Source: an uncultured Chitinophagaceae bacterium (GTDB lineage Bacteria; Bacteroidota; Bacteroidia; Chitinophagales; Chitinophagaceae). From it: DNA of 64,000 nucleotides. The translations under genes were made by a program, and so were the position numbers. The notes beneath the pieces were generated by a model. The model was not told the origin of the DNA. It did not search any database and saw only the letters and a program-made list of their open reading frames with translations. Shown one piece after another: positions 14,825-23,494 of this stretch. Every line of letters starts with the position of its first letter. Position 1 is the first letter of the stretch. Where the stretch lies: assembly GCA_937862815.1 (NCBI GenBank), contig CALMED010000006.1, forward strand, positions 163,804-227,803. Direction: 5' to 3'.

Positions 14825-15778
14825 ATGAAGAATCAATGGACCTTTTCTGTTGCGGCGTTGCTTTGTGCGAGCCTGGTCATTTTTTCCTTCACACGAAAGT
14901 ACAATGGAGCATCCGGGGTGGCAAAAATCAGCACCATCATTATTGATGCCGGACATGGATTTAAAGGTTCGCTCACGGCCCGCGACGGTGCTTTTGGTAC
15001 GGAAGCCACAGAAGATGAAATTTCGTACGAGGTAAGCAAAAAAGTCGTGGCCGAACTCCAGAAAATCATGCCGGAGGTAAAAGTGCTGGAATCGCGGCCC
15101 ACTCCCTATTTTGTCACCCTCAAACAACGTTCCGATTTTGCCAACAGTAACAAGGGCAACTTGTTTGTATCCATTCACTGTAACTACGCCCCTCAACGCC
15201 GGGAAGTGCAGCGGGTAGGCTCCCGTACAGAAACCTATTACACCAAGGTGAAAGGAAAAAGCGTAAAAAAAACACGCGTGGTTCCCGTGTACAAAACCTA
15301 CTACTACCCCAACCCGGCGCATGGTACAGAGACCTATGTATTTGCCGCCCATAAAACGGATGATAAGGAAGATATCATCCTCGAAAACGGGGATATTTTC
15401 CAGAATGAAAAAGACGATGAAACAATCAACGTCAATATCAACGACCCGGTGGTGAAACAGCAGGTGGCTTTGTGGACCAAGCAGTTCTTTGCCAACAGTG
15501 TGAAACTGGCCACCATCGTGGAAGAGGAATTTGTCACCATCGGCCGCAACAGCCGGGGAGTAAAACAACGGCAGAAAGGGATCTGGGTTCTGCAGGCAAC
15601 CGCCATGCCCAGCATCCTCATAGAACTGGGTTTTCTTTCACACCGTCCCGAAGAAGAATTCCTGATGAGTCATACCGGCCAGCAGACCATGGCAGAAAGC
15701 ATTGCCCGCGCCATCAACCGCTACAAAGAGCTGGTGGAACGGGGCCCTTCGGTACAGCAGACACCCAACGGCCGGTAA
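14825..15778 (+). CDS. N-acetylmuramoyl-L-alanine amidase (Amidase_3)
   Basis: 317 residues from ATG 14825 (a TTG at 14807 adds nothing). It cleaves the lactyl-amide bond between MurNAc and the stem peptide during cell division and wall turnover. A signal anchor (about residues 6-24) precedes the catalytic domain. Zinc ligands are seen in IIIDAGHGFKG (His), a Glu in the following EATEDEIS region and SIHCNYAP (His); catalytic Glu is in SILIELGFLSH. A long insertion (about 125-205, Tyr/Lys-rich) splits the domain, as in many Bacteroidota amidases. It lies 83 bp from the divergent lptD-like gene and precedes the MlaD gene. Confidence 0.93.
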   Translation: MKNQWTFSVAALLCASLVIFSFTRKYNGASGVAKISTIIIDAGHGFKGSLTARDGAFGTEATEDEISYEVSKKVVAELQKIMPEVKVLESRPTPYFVTLKQRSDFANSNKGNLFVSIHCNYAPQRREVQRVGSRTETYYTKVKGKSVKKTRVVPVYKTYYYPNPAHGTETYVFAAHKTDDKEDIILENGDIFQNEKDDETINVNINDPVVKQQVALWTKQFFANSVKLATIVEEEFVTIGRNSRGVKQRQKGIWVLQATAMPSILIELGFLSHRPEEEFLMSHTGQQTMAESIARAINRYKELVERGPSVQQTPNGR

Positions 15779-15842
15779 ACACCCGGCTCTTCATCATGAA
15801 CAGGTTCCTGCTTACCGCAACAGGCGGGGAAAAAACATTTCG

Positions 15843-15850
15843 TATTTTTG
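15843..15850 (+). promoter_or_regulatory. Bacteroidota -7 box before the MlaD gene
   Basis: TATTTTTG fits TAnnTTTG, 44 bp before the ATG at 15895. No TTTG -33 partner at the usual spacing. Confidence 0.4.
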
Positions 15851-15894
15851 AGCCCGGCGCAGTATATAAACTGCATTAACCCCCCGATCAACCC

Positions 15895-16881
15895 ATGCAC
15901 ATTTCCAATGAAACCAAAGTAGGTGCTCTCACCGTAATTGCGGTAACCCTGCTGGTACTCGGATATAATTTTTTAAAAGGTAATAACATTACCAAACGGT
16001 CGCAGGTCATCTATGCCCGCTTTTCAGACGTGGGGGCCCTTGAAATTTCCAACCCGGTTAAGGTGAAAGGTTTCCGGATTGGGAATGTCTATGAAATCTC
16101 AACGCTCGATAAGGAAATCAGTGAAGTGGTGGTGACCATCAATCTCCAGGAAGATGTGAACATCCCCAAAAATTCGGTGGCCCTGATCACCAGCAGTCTC
16201 ACCGGCACCTCCTCCATCAACATCATGCCGGGCAACGCGACCGAATACCTCAGGCGGGGCGACACCCTGCTCACCTCCAACAACCCCGATCTGCTCGGCA
16301 AAGTAATGAACAGCCTCGACCCGATTCTCCACACGGTGAAAGAAGCAGTGGATTCGCTTAAGCTTGTTTTGGGCAATCTCAACAGCATGTTTGATGCCCC
16401 TACAAAAAACAACCTCAAGGAAGTGATTGCTCACCTGAATACCTCCTCCGCCAACCTGGCGAAGTTGCTGAACACCAAAGACGGAGACCTCGCCAAAACG
16501 CTTAACAACGCGGCTGTTTTCTCCAACAACCTCAACCAGAACAACGCGAATCTCAATGCCACCATCGAAAACTTCCGGAACACCTCGCAGCAACTTTCAG
16601 ACGCCCGTCTCAAAGAAACGGTTGAACAACTGAACCAGACCGTGGTGCAGCTGAATGCCGTGTTGGAAAAAGCCAACAGCAAAGACGGCTCGCTTGGGCT
16701 GCTCCTCAACGATCCGAAACTGTACAACAACCTGGAAAATACCAGCCGCAGCCTCAATATCCTGCTCGACGACTTCAAGACACATCCCAAACGGTATGTG
16801 AGTTTTTCTGTATTCGGGAAGAAAGATAAGTCGCAACCCCTCACCGCGCCGCTGGCCGACAGTGTGAAAACCAATCAGTGA
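15895..16881 (+). CDS. MlaD/MCE-domain lipid transport protein
   Basis: 328 residues. One N-terminal membrane span (about residues 9-27, LTVIAVTLLVLGYNFL) is followed by a single MCE domain (about 35-118: VIYARFSDVGALEISNPVKV ... SSLTGTSSINIMPG), then a long Asn/Leu-rich helical region (about 140-300) likely to form the periplasmic coiled-coil tube or spacer. MCE proteins shuttle phospholipids between inner and outer membrane with an ABC transporter (MlaE/MlaF type), not encoded here. Its stop overlaps the GTG just before the OstA-like gene, so the two are in one operon and share an envelope role. Confidence 0.9.
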   Translation: MHISNETKVGALTVIAVTLLVLGYNFLKGNNITKRSQVIYARFSDVGALEISNPVKVKGFRIGNVYEISTLDKEISEVVVTINLQEDVNIPKNSVALITSSLTGTSSINIMPGNATEYLRRGDTLLTSNNPDLLGKVMNSLDPILHTVKEAVDSLKLVLGNLNSMFDAPTKNNLKEVIAHLNTSSANLAKLLNTKDGDLAKTLNNAAVFSNNLNQNNANLNATIENFRNTSQQLSDARLKETVEQLNQTVVQLNAVLEKANSKDGSLGLLLNDPKLYNNLENTSRSLNILLDDFKTHPKRYVSFSVFGKKDKSQPLTAPLADSVKTNQ

Positions 16882-16886
16882 GCTAC

Positions 16887-18656
16887 ATGAAGCACCTGTT
16901 ATGGCTGGCCGTACTACTGATTTGTTCGCGTGCAGTGCTGGCGCAAAAGCCGCTGCCCCGCCCATCGCAAAGCAGCGACACTGTGCGGGTGGTGGAAATC
17001 ATCCGGGCCGACCGGTTCAACTTCAGAACAGTGGATTCGGCCACCCAGCTTCAGATCCTGACGGGTAATGTGCAAATAAGGCAGGGAAAGACCTTTTTCA
17101 ACTGCGACAGCCTGGTATGGAACGAAGCCACCAACTTCATGGAGGCGCACGGTAATGTACACATCCGCGATGCCGATTCCATCAACATCTATTCCCGCTA
17201 CCTGCAATACGAAGGCAACCGGAAAACGGCCATCTTCCGCAACAACGTCCGGCTGAGCGACGGAAACAGCACCCTCTTCACCGACGACATGGAATACGAT
17301 ATGAACGGGAAGGTGGGGCAGTACCGCAACGGGGGGCGTATCGAAAGCAAGCAAACCACGCTCACCAGCCGGCAGGGATATTATTATGCCGATATCAAAG
17401 ATGTGTATTTCATCGGCGACGTGAAGATGAGCGACCCCGAAGTGGCCCTGGCAAGCGATTCCCTCCTCTACAACACCGGCAACCAGGTAGCCACGTTCAT
17501 CGCCCCCACCACCATCCGCAGCGGTGCATCCATCATCAACACCCGCGAGGGCTACTACGATCTCAAGTTGAAGAAAGCCAAGTTCGGCAGCCGCGCCCGC
17601 ATGCAGGACAGCACATCGGTGATGATTGCCGATGATTTTGCATTTGATGAAGCGAGCGGACTGGGTGAGGCCGCCGGCAATGTGCAATACCGCGACACCG
17701 CCCAGGGTCTCCTGCTCTTCAGCAACCGTGTTTTTTTCAACAAGGTGAAGAAAAACTTCCTGGCCACCGAAAAGCCGGTGCTGGTAACCGTACAGGAACA
17801 AGACTCGGTGTTCATCGCCGCCGACACCATCTATTCCGGGCTGATGAACGACCTGCCCGCGCTGCGGTATGGATATATCCGCGGCTTTGACACCAGTACC
17901 AGGGGCGGCCCCGGAACACAAGCACCGGCAGACACCATTCGCAAAGTACCACCGGCTCCAACCGACGATACCGCCGGCATACGCTTGCCCCCCGACCCGG
18001 TAACCGGTAAACCCAGGGATTCCATTGCTGTGGCGTTGCCCGACAGCAACACCCTGCATAAACCCATCCCGCGGCCGGGTTCCGACACCCTGCGCTTTAT
18101 CACCGCCTTCCGCCACGTGCGCATCTTCAGCGATTCGCTGCAGGCCGTGGGCGACAGCCTGTTTTATTCGGGGGTGGACAGTGTGTTTGAACTGTATTAC
18201 GACCCGGTAGCCTGGAGCCGGAGCGGACAGATCACCGGCGATACCATTTTCATCCGTACAGAAAACAAAAAGCCCAAAGAACTTTGGGTGGCAGAAAATG
18301 CCCTGATGATCCAGGAAGTATCCGGTGAAAACGAATTTTACAACCAACTCCGCGGCAGAACCATCGCCGGCGCTTTCAACAACGGCGAACTGGAAAGCGT
18401 GGAGGCCAACGGGATGGCAGAGAGCGTGTATTTTGCACTGGACGACGACAGCGCCTATGTGGGCATGAACCGGGCCACGGCCGACCGCATCAACCTGTAC
18501 TTTGGCGACAGGAACATCCGGAAGGTGAAATACACCCGGTCAGTAAAAAGCATCCTCTATCCCATCCGGCAACTGCCGGAAGAAAAATTAAAACTGGACG
18601 ATTTTCAATGGCTGGAAGGACGCCGGCCGAAATCGAAACTGGAACTCTTCTACTGA
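16887..18656 (+). CDS. OstA/LptA-like periplasmic protein
   Basis: 589 residues from ATG 16887; a GTG at 16878 overlapping the MlaD stop would add three residues. The signal peptide ends at RAVLAQ. The mature part contains repeated beta-jelly-roll units with the LptA/OstA cadence (LQILTGNVQIRQGKTFFNCD, NVRLSDGNSTLFTDDMEYDM, SDPEVALASDSLLYNTGNQV), followed by a Pro/Thr/Asp-rich linker (about 345-400) and another OstA-like unit. Such proteins bind lipid A and bridge the periplasm between LptC and LptD. It is about three times longer than enterobacterial LptA, as is usual in Bacteroidota. A linked role with the lptD-like gene is inferred. Confidence 0.85.
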   Translation: MKHLLWLAVLLICSRAVLAQKPLPRPSQSSDTVRVVEIIRADRFNFRTVDSATQLQILTGNVQIRQGKTFFNCDSLVWNEATNFMEAHGNVHIRDADSINIYSRYLQYEGNRKTAIFRNNVRLSDGNSTLFTDDMEYDMNGKVGQYRNGGRIESKQTTLTSRQGYYYADIKDVYFIGDVKMSDPEVALASDSLLYNTGNQVATFIAPTTIRSGASIINTREGYYDLKLKKAKFGSRARMQDSTSVMIADDFAFDEASGLGEAAGNVQYRDTAQGLLLFSNRVFFNKVKKNFLATEKPVLVTVQEQDSVFIAADTIYSGLMNDLPALRYGYIRGFDTSTRGGPGTQAPADTIRKVPPAPTDDTAGIRLPPDPVTGKPRDSIAVALPDSNTLHKPIPRPGSDTLRFITAFRHVRIFSDSLQAVGDSLFYSGVDSVFELYYDPVAWSRSGQITGDTIFIRTENKKPKELWVAENALMIQEVSGENEFYNQLRGRTIAGAFNNGELESVEANGMAESVYFALDDDSAYVGMNRATADRINLYFGDRNIRKVKYTRSVKSILYPIRQLPEEKLKLDDFQWLEGRRPKSKLELFY

Positions 18657-18676
18657 TAGGCACGAAGGTTTGCCGA

Positions 18677-18684
18677 TAAGTTTG
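18677..18684 (+). promoter_or_regulatory. Bacteroidota -7 box before nhaA
   Basis: TAAGTTTG fits TAnnTTTG, 36 bp before the ATG at 18721. No TTTG -33 element at the usual distance. Confidence 0.4.
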
Positions 18685-18720
18685 TTTTTTTGCACTTTCC
18701 TCACCCCCCCTGATTTCGCG

Positions 18721-19893
18721 ATGCCAAGAAATTATTTAAAGCGCACTTTTTTATCCCCCCTGCTGGAGTTTATACACGACAGCCGGGCAATCGGTATCCT
18801 CATCATCGTTAACACCATCATTTCCCTGGTAGTGGCCAATTCACCCTGGGGAAATGAGTACCTTTCGCTCATTAACCAGGAAATACACCTGGGCCACTAC
18901 CTGCCGCACAGCGTGCTGCACTGGATCAACGACGGTCTGATGGCCGTTTTCTTTTTCATGGCCGGCATGGAAATTAAACGGGAGCTGAAAGTGGGTGAGC
19001 TGGCTTCCATCAAAAAATCCATCATGCCGGTGATGGGGGCCATCGGGGGCATGCTGGTGCCCGCCCTGATCTTCCTGTCGTTCAATGCAGGCACCACTTA
19101 CGGGAACGGCTGGGGTATTCCCATGGCCACCGATATTGCTTTTTCGCTGGGCGTTGCCTCCCTGCTGGGCAGCCGTGCCCCCGTAGCCCTGAAAATTTTT
19201 CTCACCGCCCTGGCCATCATCGACGACCTCGGTGCCATTGTGGCCATTGCCGTCTTTTATACCACTTCTCTCAAATTGTTGTACCTGCTGGGCGGACTGC
19301 TGATCTTTGGTCTGCTGATCGCCTGGAACCACCTGAAGCTGCCCTTCGGCTTCTGGAATTTCCTGCTGGGTGGTGTACTGTGGTTCCTCATCTTCAACTC
19401 CGGTATTCACGCCACCATTGCCGGGGTGTTGTTTGCCTTCACCATTCCGCTGAAGCATCTGTCATCCATCGAACATCAACTGCACAACTACGTCAACTTC
19501 CTCATCATTCCGCTTTTTGTCATCGCCAATACGGCCATCATCATTCCATCGGGTTTCGCAGGTGAATTGGGCAGCCCGCTCAGTCTCGGTATTATCCTGG
19601 GCTTGCTGGTGGGTAAGCCGGCCGGTATCCTCCTATTCTGCTGGATCACTGTAAAACTCAAGCTGGGCGAACTGGCCAAGGGAATCCGGTGGAAACACAT
19701 GGTAGGACTCGGACTCCTGGCGGCCATCGGCTTCACCATGAGCATTTTCATTTCCATGCTGGCATTTAAGGATACAGAAACACAAGACATCAGTAAGATG
19801 GCCGTGATGATCGCGTCCTTTATTGCCATTGCTGCTTCTTATACCTGGTTTAAATTTTTTACAAAACCGCCCCGGCAGAAAGCCGTGGCATAG
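18721..19893 (+). CDS. nhaA: Na+/H+ antiporter NhaA
   Basis: 390 residues, normal length. It exchanges internal Na+ for external H+ in the inner membrane and controls pH and salt stress. The ion-binding pair is seen in TALAIIDDLGAI (Asp168-Asp169); MATDIAFSLGV supplies the conserved helix-4 Asp. About 11-12 hydrophobic spans cover most of the protein. I chose ATG 18721; an upstream TTG at 18670 overlaps the -7 box and is rejected. Monocistronic by position. Confidence 0.96.
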   Translation: MPRNYLKRTFLSPLLEFIHDSRAIGILIIVNTIISLVVANSPWGNEYLSLINQEIHLGHYLPHSVLHWINDGLMAVFFFMAGMEIKRELKVGELASIKKSIMPVMGAIGGMLVPALIFLSFNAGTTYGNGWGIPMATDIAFSLGVASLLGSRAPVALKIFLTALAIIDDLGAIVAIAVFYTTSLKLLYLLGGLLIFGLLIAWNHLKLPFGFWNFLLGGVLWFLIFNSGIHATIAGVLFAFTIPLKHLSSIEHQLHNYVNFLIIPLFVIANTAIIIPSGFAGELGSPLSLGIILGLLVGKPAGILLFCWITVKLKLGELAKGIRWKHMVGLGLLAAIGFTMSIFISMLAFKDTETQDISKMAVMIASFIAIAASYTWFKFFTKPPRQKAVA

Positions 19894-19922
19894 TTTTGGA
19901 AGGCATGAGGTAAAATGCCTGC

Positions 19923-20387
19923 ATGAAACCAATTTCTTTCCTTCTGTTTGCGGTTTGCCTCTTTCCGGCAAGTTGCGCTTTCGCCCAGGAATACCGTCAC
20001 CAGCTGGGCGTGCGGTTGGGCAGCACCGACCAGGTGGTGTCATCCGGTTTTTCCTACCGGTACCATATAGACGAAACACAGGGATTGGAAATCCTGCTCA
20101 ACCTCAACACACCCGTATCGGTGGCCTTATTGTACGAACGGTTCCGTCCGTTGGGGGGTGAAATGCCGCTGCGCTGGTATTACGGCGGGGGTGCTTTTGC
20201 CGGGTTCCGGGGGAGGGATGTGCTCGGGGCAACAGGCATTCTGGGACTGGATTACCAGTTTGAAGGGAACTTCCCGGTGAACCTGAGTGCCGACTGGAAG
20301 CCGGAGCTTACCCTTGTGGATGCAGTACGTTTTCGTGCCGGTACCGTGGGGCTCACCGTTCGTTTTTCATTTCCCGTAAAAAAATAA
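19923..20387 (+). CDS. Secreted beta-barrel-like hypothetical protein
   Basis: 154 residues with a clear signal peptide (FLLFAVCLFPASCAFAQ). The mature protein is made of alternating hydrophobic strands and Gly turns (GLEILLNLNTPVSVALLYE, GGGAFAGFRG, TVGLTVRFSF) ending with a Phe near the C-terminus, the pattern of a small outer-membrane barrel. No family name can be given. It follows nhaA by 29 bp and may share its transcript. Confidence 0.6.
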   Translation: MKPISFLLFAVCLFPASCAFAQEYRHQLGVRLGSTDQVVSSGFSYRYHIDETQGLEILLNLNTPVSVALLYERFRPLGGEMPLRWYYGGGAFAGFRGRDVLGATGILGLDYQFEGNFPVNLSADWKPELTLVDAVRFRAGTVGLTVRFSFPVKK

Positions 20388-20457
20388 CCCGGCTTTACGC
20401 CGGCAAAACCATCGCCGGGCTGATCCGGAAGGGGCTCCCCTGCTGTATCTTTAGAGC

Positions 20458-21960
20458 ATGAAACTCTTCACGGCCGAACAGTTCCGGGCCTGGGACGCTT
20501 ACACCATTTCGCAGGAACCCATCGCCTCCATTGATCTTATGGAACGGGCGGCCACGCAATGTGCCGACTGGATGCTGCAGAGGGGTTTTGGCCGTAAACC
20601 GGTGCATATCTTTTGTGGCAAAGGCAACAACGGCGGAGACGGGCTGGCTTTGGCGCGCCTCCTGCTGCAACAGGGGTGCCGGGTGCATTGCTATGTGCTG
20701 GAATCGGGCCAGTTGGGAACACCAGATTTTCAAGCCAACCTGCACCGCTTGCATGCACACACCCACGACCTCCACTTTATCCAGGGCAGTTCCTTTTTCC
20801 CGGCTCTTTCAACGGGCGACATTGTGGTGGATGCCCTCTTTGGTACCGGTCTGAACAAAGCACCCGAAGGTATTTCCAAAGAGTTGCTGCAACACCTCAA
20901 CCACAGCGGGGCTACAGGTATTTCGCTGGATCTTCCCAGTGGCATGCTGGCCGATGACAGCAGTGCGGGACACACGGTTTTTTGCGCCACACACACCCTT
21001 ACGTTCCAGCAGTTGAAGAGGTGTTTCCTGATGCCCGAAAACCAGGATGCCATGGGCGAAGTGCAGGTACTGCCCATCGGGCTGCACCCCGACTATTCCG
21101 CTATCACTCCTGCCCCCTGGGTGCTTACTGATGCGGAACAGATGCGGCGCATCTACCGGCCCCGGCCGCGGTTTGCGCACAAAGGCATTTTCGGTCATGC
21201 GTTCCTGTTAGCCGGCAGCCGCGGAAAGATGGGCGCCGCCGTACTGGCAGCAGCTGCCTGCCTGCGGAGCGGGGCCGGCCTCCTCTCCTGTGTGGTTCCC
21301 GATTGCGGCTATCCGATCCTGCAATCGGCCGTTCCCGAAGCCATGGTGACTCCCGACCCGCACGATGCATACCTCACCGTTCTTCCATCCGCACTCAGTA
21401 GCTGCGATGCGGTAGGCATCGGCCCGGGACTGGGTCTGCACGAAGAAACTGCGGCCTGTCTTTTACAATTGCTGCAGGAGCACCACCGCCCTACCGTACT
21501 GGATGCAGATGCGCTCAACCTACTTTCAATAAAAGAAAGTGCCGGCAGCCTGCTGCACGCCGATTGCCTTTTAACGCCACACCCCAAAGAATTTGAACGG
21601 CTCTTTGGCCCCTGTGCCAACGACTTCGAACGGGTGGAGCGGGCCAGCGAAGCGGCCCGTCGGCTGCACTGCTGCATCCTGGTAAAATCGCATTACAGTT
21701 ACCTGGCCAACCCCGACGGAATGGTGTTTTTTAACACCACAGGCAATCCCGGCATGGCAACGGCCGGCAGCGGCGATGTGCTCACCGGCATCCTCACGGG
21801 CTTGCTGGCACAAGGATACAGCGTGGAAGAAGCCGCCTTGCTGGGTATGTATCTCCATGGAAAAGCCGGCGACCTCGCAGCCGATCAACTGTCGGAAGAA
21901 GCCCTGGTAGCCGGCGACATCACCCGGTTCCTGGGCAACGCGTTCCGGTCAATCAGCTGA
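20458..21960 (+). CDS. nnrD: Bifunctional NAD(P)HX epimerase/dehydratase
   Basis: 500 residues, a two-domain repair enzyme. The N-terminal epimerase half (about 1-210, NnrE type) has GKGNNGGDG (54-62), VDALFGTGLN and SLDLPSGM. The C-terminal ADP-dependent dehydratase half (about 225-500, NnrD type, ribokinase-like) has GSRGKMGAAVLAA and the ATP site GSGDVLTGIL near 438-447. It returns hydrated NADH and NADPH to the active form. Preceding -7-like sequence is TATCTTTA, one base off the consensus. Confidence 0.95.
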   Translation: MKLFTAEQFRAWDAYTISQEPIASIDLMERAATQCADWMLQRGFGRKPVHIFCGKGNNGGDGLALARLLLQQGCRVHCYVLESGQLGTPDFQANLHRLHAHTHDLHFIQGSSFFPALSTGDIVVDALFGTGLNKAPEGISKELLQHLNHSGATGISLDLPSGMLADDSSAGHTVFCATHTLTFQQLKRCFLMPENQDAMGEVQVLPIGLHPDYSAITPAPWVLTDAEQMRRIYRPRPRFAHKGIFGHAFLLAGSRGKMGAAVLAAAACLRSGAGLLSCVVPDCGYPILQSAVPEAMVTPDPHDAYLTVLPSALSSCDAVGIGPGLGLHEETAACLLQLLQEHHRPTVLDADALNLLSIKESAGSLLHADCLLTPHPKEFERLFGPCANDFERVERASEAARRLHCCILVKSHYSYLANPDGMVFFNTTGNPGMATAGSGDVLTGILTGLLAQGYSVEEAALLGMYLHGKAGDLAADQLSEEALVAGDITRFLGNAFRSIS

Positions 21961-22002
21961 CGGAAAATCTAAGCGGAAGTACACGTGGAGAAGACTTTCT
22001 TT

Positions 22003-22776
22003 TCAGGAAGCAGGGCGGGTAAAATGCAGCATCCCCAGGTCTCGCTTGCCGGGTACCCACCGGTCGAGAATGCGTGTTAGCGGCAACAACACCCGCTGCA
22101 ACCATAGCGAAAAAGACGTGAGGGATTCACCTTCCCGGCGGGAACGGGGATTAAACAGTTTCCGGATCAATCCGCATACAACGTAACTGGCCTGGATGTG
22201 CAGGAAGCGGGTTTCCCTCAACTCAAATCCCTGCTCACGGAATAAGGCGGCGTAATAGGACACCGGCCGGCCGAGATTGCTGTCGTGCCCTTTAACAACG
22301 GGCTCAATGCGTTCAAAGATAACCACCTCCGAACGCGACACCCGGCATATCTCGGTTATTAATCCCCGTAAGCTCTCTTCGTGGGTATTGTGCTGCAGCA
22401 CGGTGGAGGTAAAAACCAGGTCAAAAAACCGATCCTCAAACGGCAGCGAAGTGCCATTGGTCTTTCGTATCTCCACCCCCCGGCCCTGCAGGAGCCGGCG
22501 GGCCAGGTCAATCATCTGCTGTGAAACATCGGCTCCATACAAAGCCCCGGCGCCTTTACGACTGAGGACGTCGAGATTTCCGCCGGGCCCCGACCCCACT
22601 TCCAACACTGTTTTTCCGGTAACATCCAGCCGGTTGAGCAACTGGAGGAACTTCGCCCTTTTGTAGCGGTAATAGGGTTCATCGTCCCCCGCAATGAGCT
22701 TGAGTTCCCGGCGGCTGCCAATTTCATGCGCCACCTGGTCCCAGTAAGATTCCGGGTTATACGGTTTTACAGCCAT
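22003..22776 (-). CDS. SAM-dependent class I methyltransferase
   Basis: 257 residues from ATG 22776; longer in-frame starts would overlap the neighbouring gene at 22790. The SAM-binding motif is VLEVGSGPGGN (motif I) with DVSQQMIDLA (motif II), RKTNGTSLPFEDRFFDLVFT and TSTVLQHNTHE after it, as in methyltransferases acting on small molecules or lipids. A hydrophobic C-terminal part suggests contact with a membrane or hydrophobic substrate. Substrate not determinable. It follows the repeat-containing protein gene by 13 bp. Confidence 0.8.
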   Translation of the reverse strand: MAVKPYNPESYWDQVAHEIGSRRELKLIAGDDEPYYRYKRAKFLQLLNRLDVTGKTVLEVGSGPGGNLDVLSRKGAGALYGADVSQQMIDLARRLLQGRGVEIRKTNGTSLPFEDRFFDLVFTSTVLQHNTHEESLRGLITEICRVSRSEVVIFERIEPVVKGHDSNLGRPVSYYAALFREQGFELRETRFLHIQASYVVCGLIRKLFNPRSRREGESLTSFSLWLQRVLLPLTRILDRWVPGKRDLGMLHFTRPAS

Positions 22777-22789
22777 GTGCGGGGAAGAA

Positions 22790-23257
22790 TCAGTTGGTTT
22801 TATTCTTCTCTTCGGCGTCCACAAAAAACTTCGCATCAATCCGGATCATGGAATCCACGGAAATATTGCGGTCTTTCGCCTTGAGGAGGATCTGGTCCAT
22901 CCACTCCTTGTTGCCGCGGATCTGGTCTTCCATGGCGCGGATGCGTTGCTGGTACTCATCGGACGAGCCTGTTTCTGCGGGCTTCTGCTCACCCTTGTCG
23001 GGTGCACTGCTTTGATCCACCATCCAGCGGGCATCAATCAACAGCATCGAATCAAGAGGAATCCCCCTTTCGTCGGCTTTCCGTTGCTCTTCGGCCAGCC
23101 ATTCGGGTGAATTTTTCATCAGCTGGATGTTCTCCTGCACACGCTCCTCGTAGGTCTTTTCAATTTTTATGTCCACTTCGGCTTCGTCCTCCACATCATT
23201 GCAATAAGAAAATGCGGTCAGGAGCAGGAATGCAAGGATAAGATTGCGGGTATTCAT
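22790..23257 (-). CDS. Exported protein with an internal 45-residue duplication
   Basis: 155 residues from ATG 23257 with a signal-like N-terminus (ILAFLLLTAFSYC); Cys19 could be lipidated, but the -3 to -1 residues (FSY) do not fit a standard lipobox. Residues 38-82 and 104-148 repeat each other: both run helix, then (D/E)RGIPLDSMLLIDARWMVD or DRNISVDSMIRIDAKFFVD. No known family. It precedes the methyltransferase gene and is divergent from hppA. Confidence 0.65.
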   Translation of the reverse strand: MNTRNLILAFLLLTAFSYCNDVEDEAEVDIKIEKTYEERVQENIQLMKNSPEWLAEEQRKADERGIPLDSMLLIDARWMVDQSSAPDKGEQKPAETGSSDEYQQRIRAMEDQIRGNKEWMDQILLKAKDRNISVDSMIRIDAKFFVDAEEKNKTN

Positions 23258-23417
23258 GATAAAAAATCGTTTTAAACGGGCCAAAGGTAAATGCTGCCAC
23301 AGTAAAATAATCAAAGATGCAATGCAAAATTATTATGGGAGTGCCCCGTTTCAGGAAAATCCGGGCCGAAAAGCTGTCTTCGTGCGGCTCCTGGCCTGAT
23401 TTTTAGCCCCTTTCCCC

Positions 23418-23425
23418 TATCTTTG
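23418..23425 (+). promoter_or_regulatory. Bacteroidota -7 box before hppA
   Basis: TATCTTTG is an exact TAnnTTTG match, about 69 bp before the ATG at 23495. No clear TTTG -33 element. Confidence 0.5.
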
Positions 23426-23494
23426 CCGCCCCCGTTCCGCCGCTGTTGCGTTTCGGGAAATCAGAACTACAATCAACTATCTGAATTATTGTTT

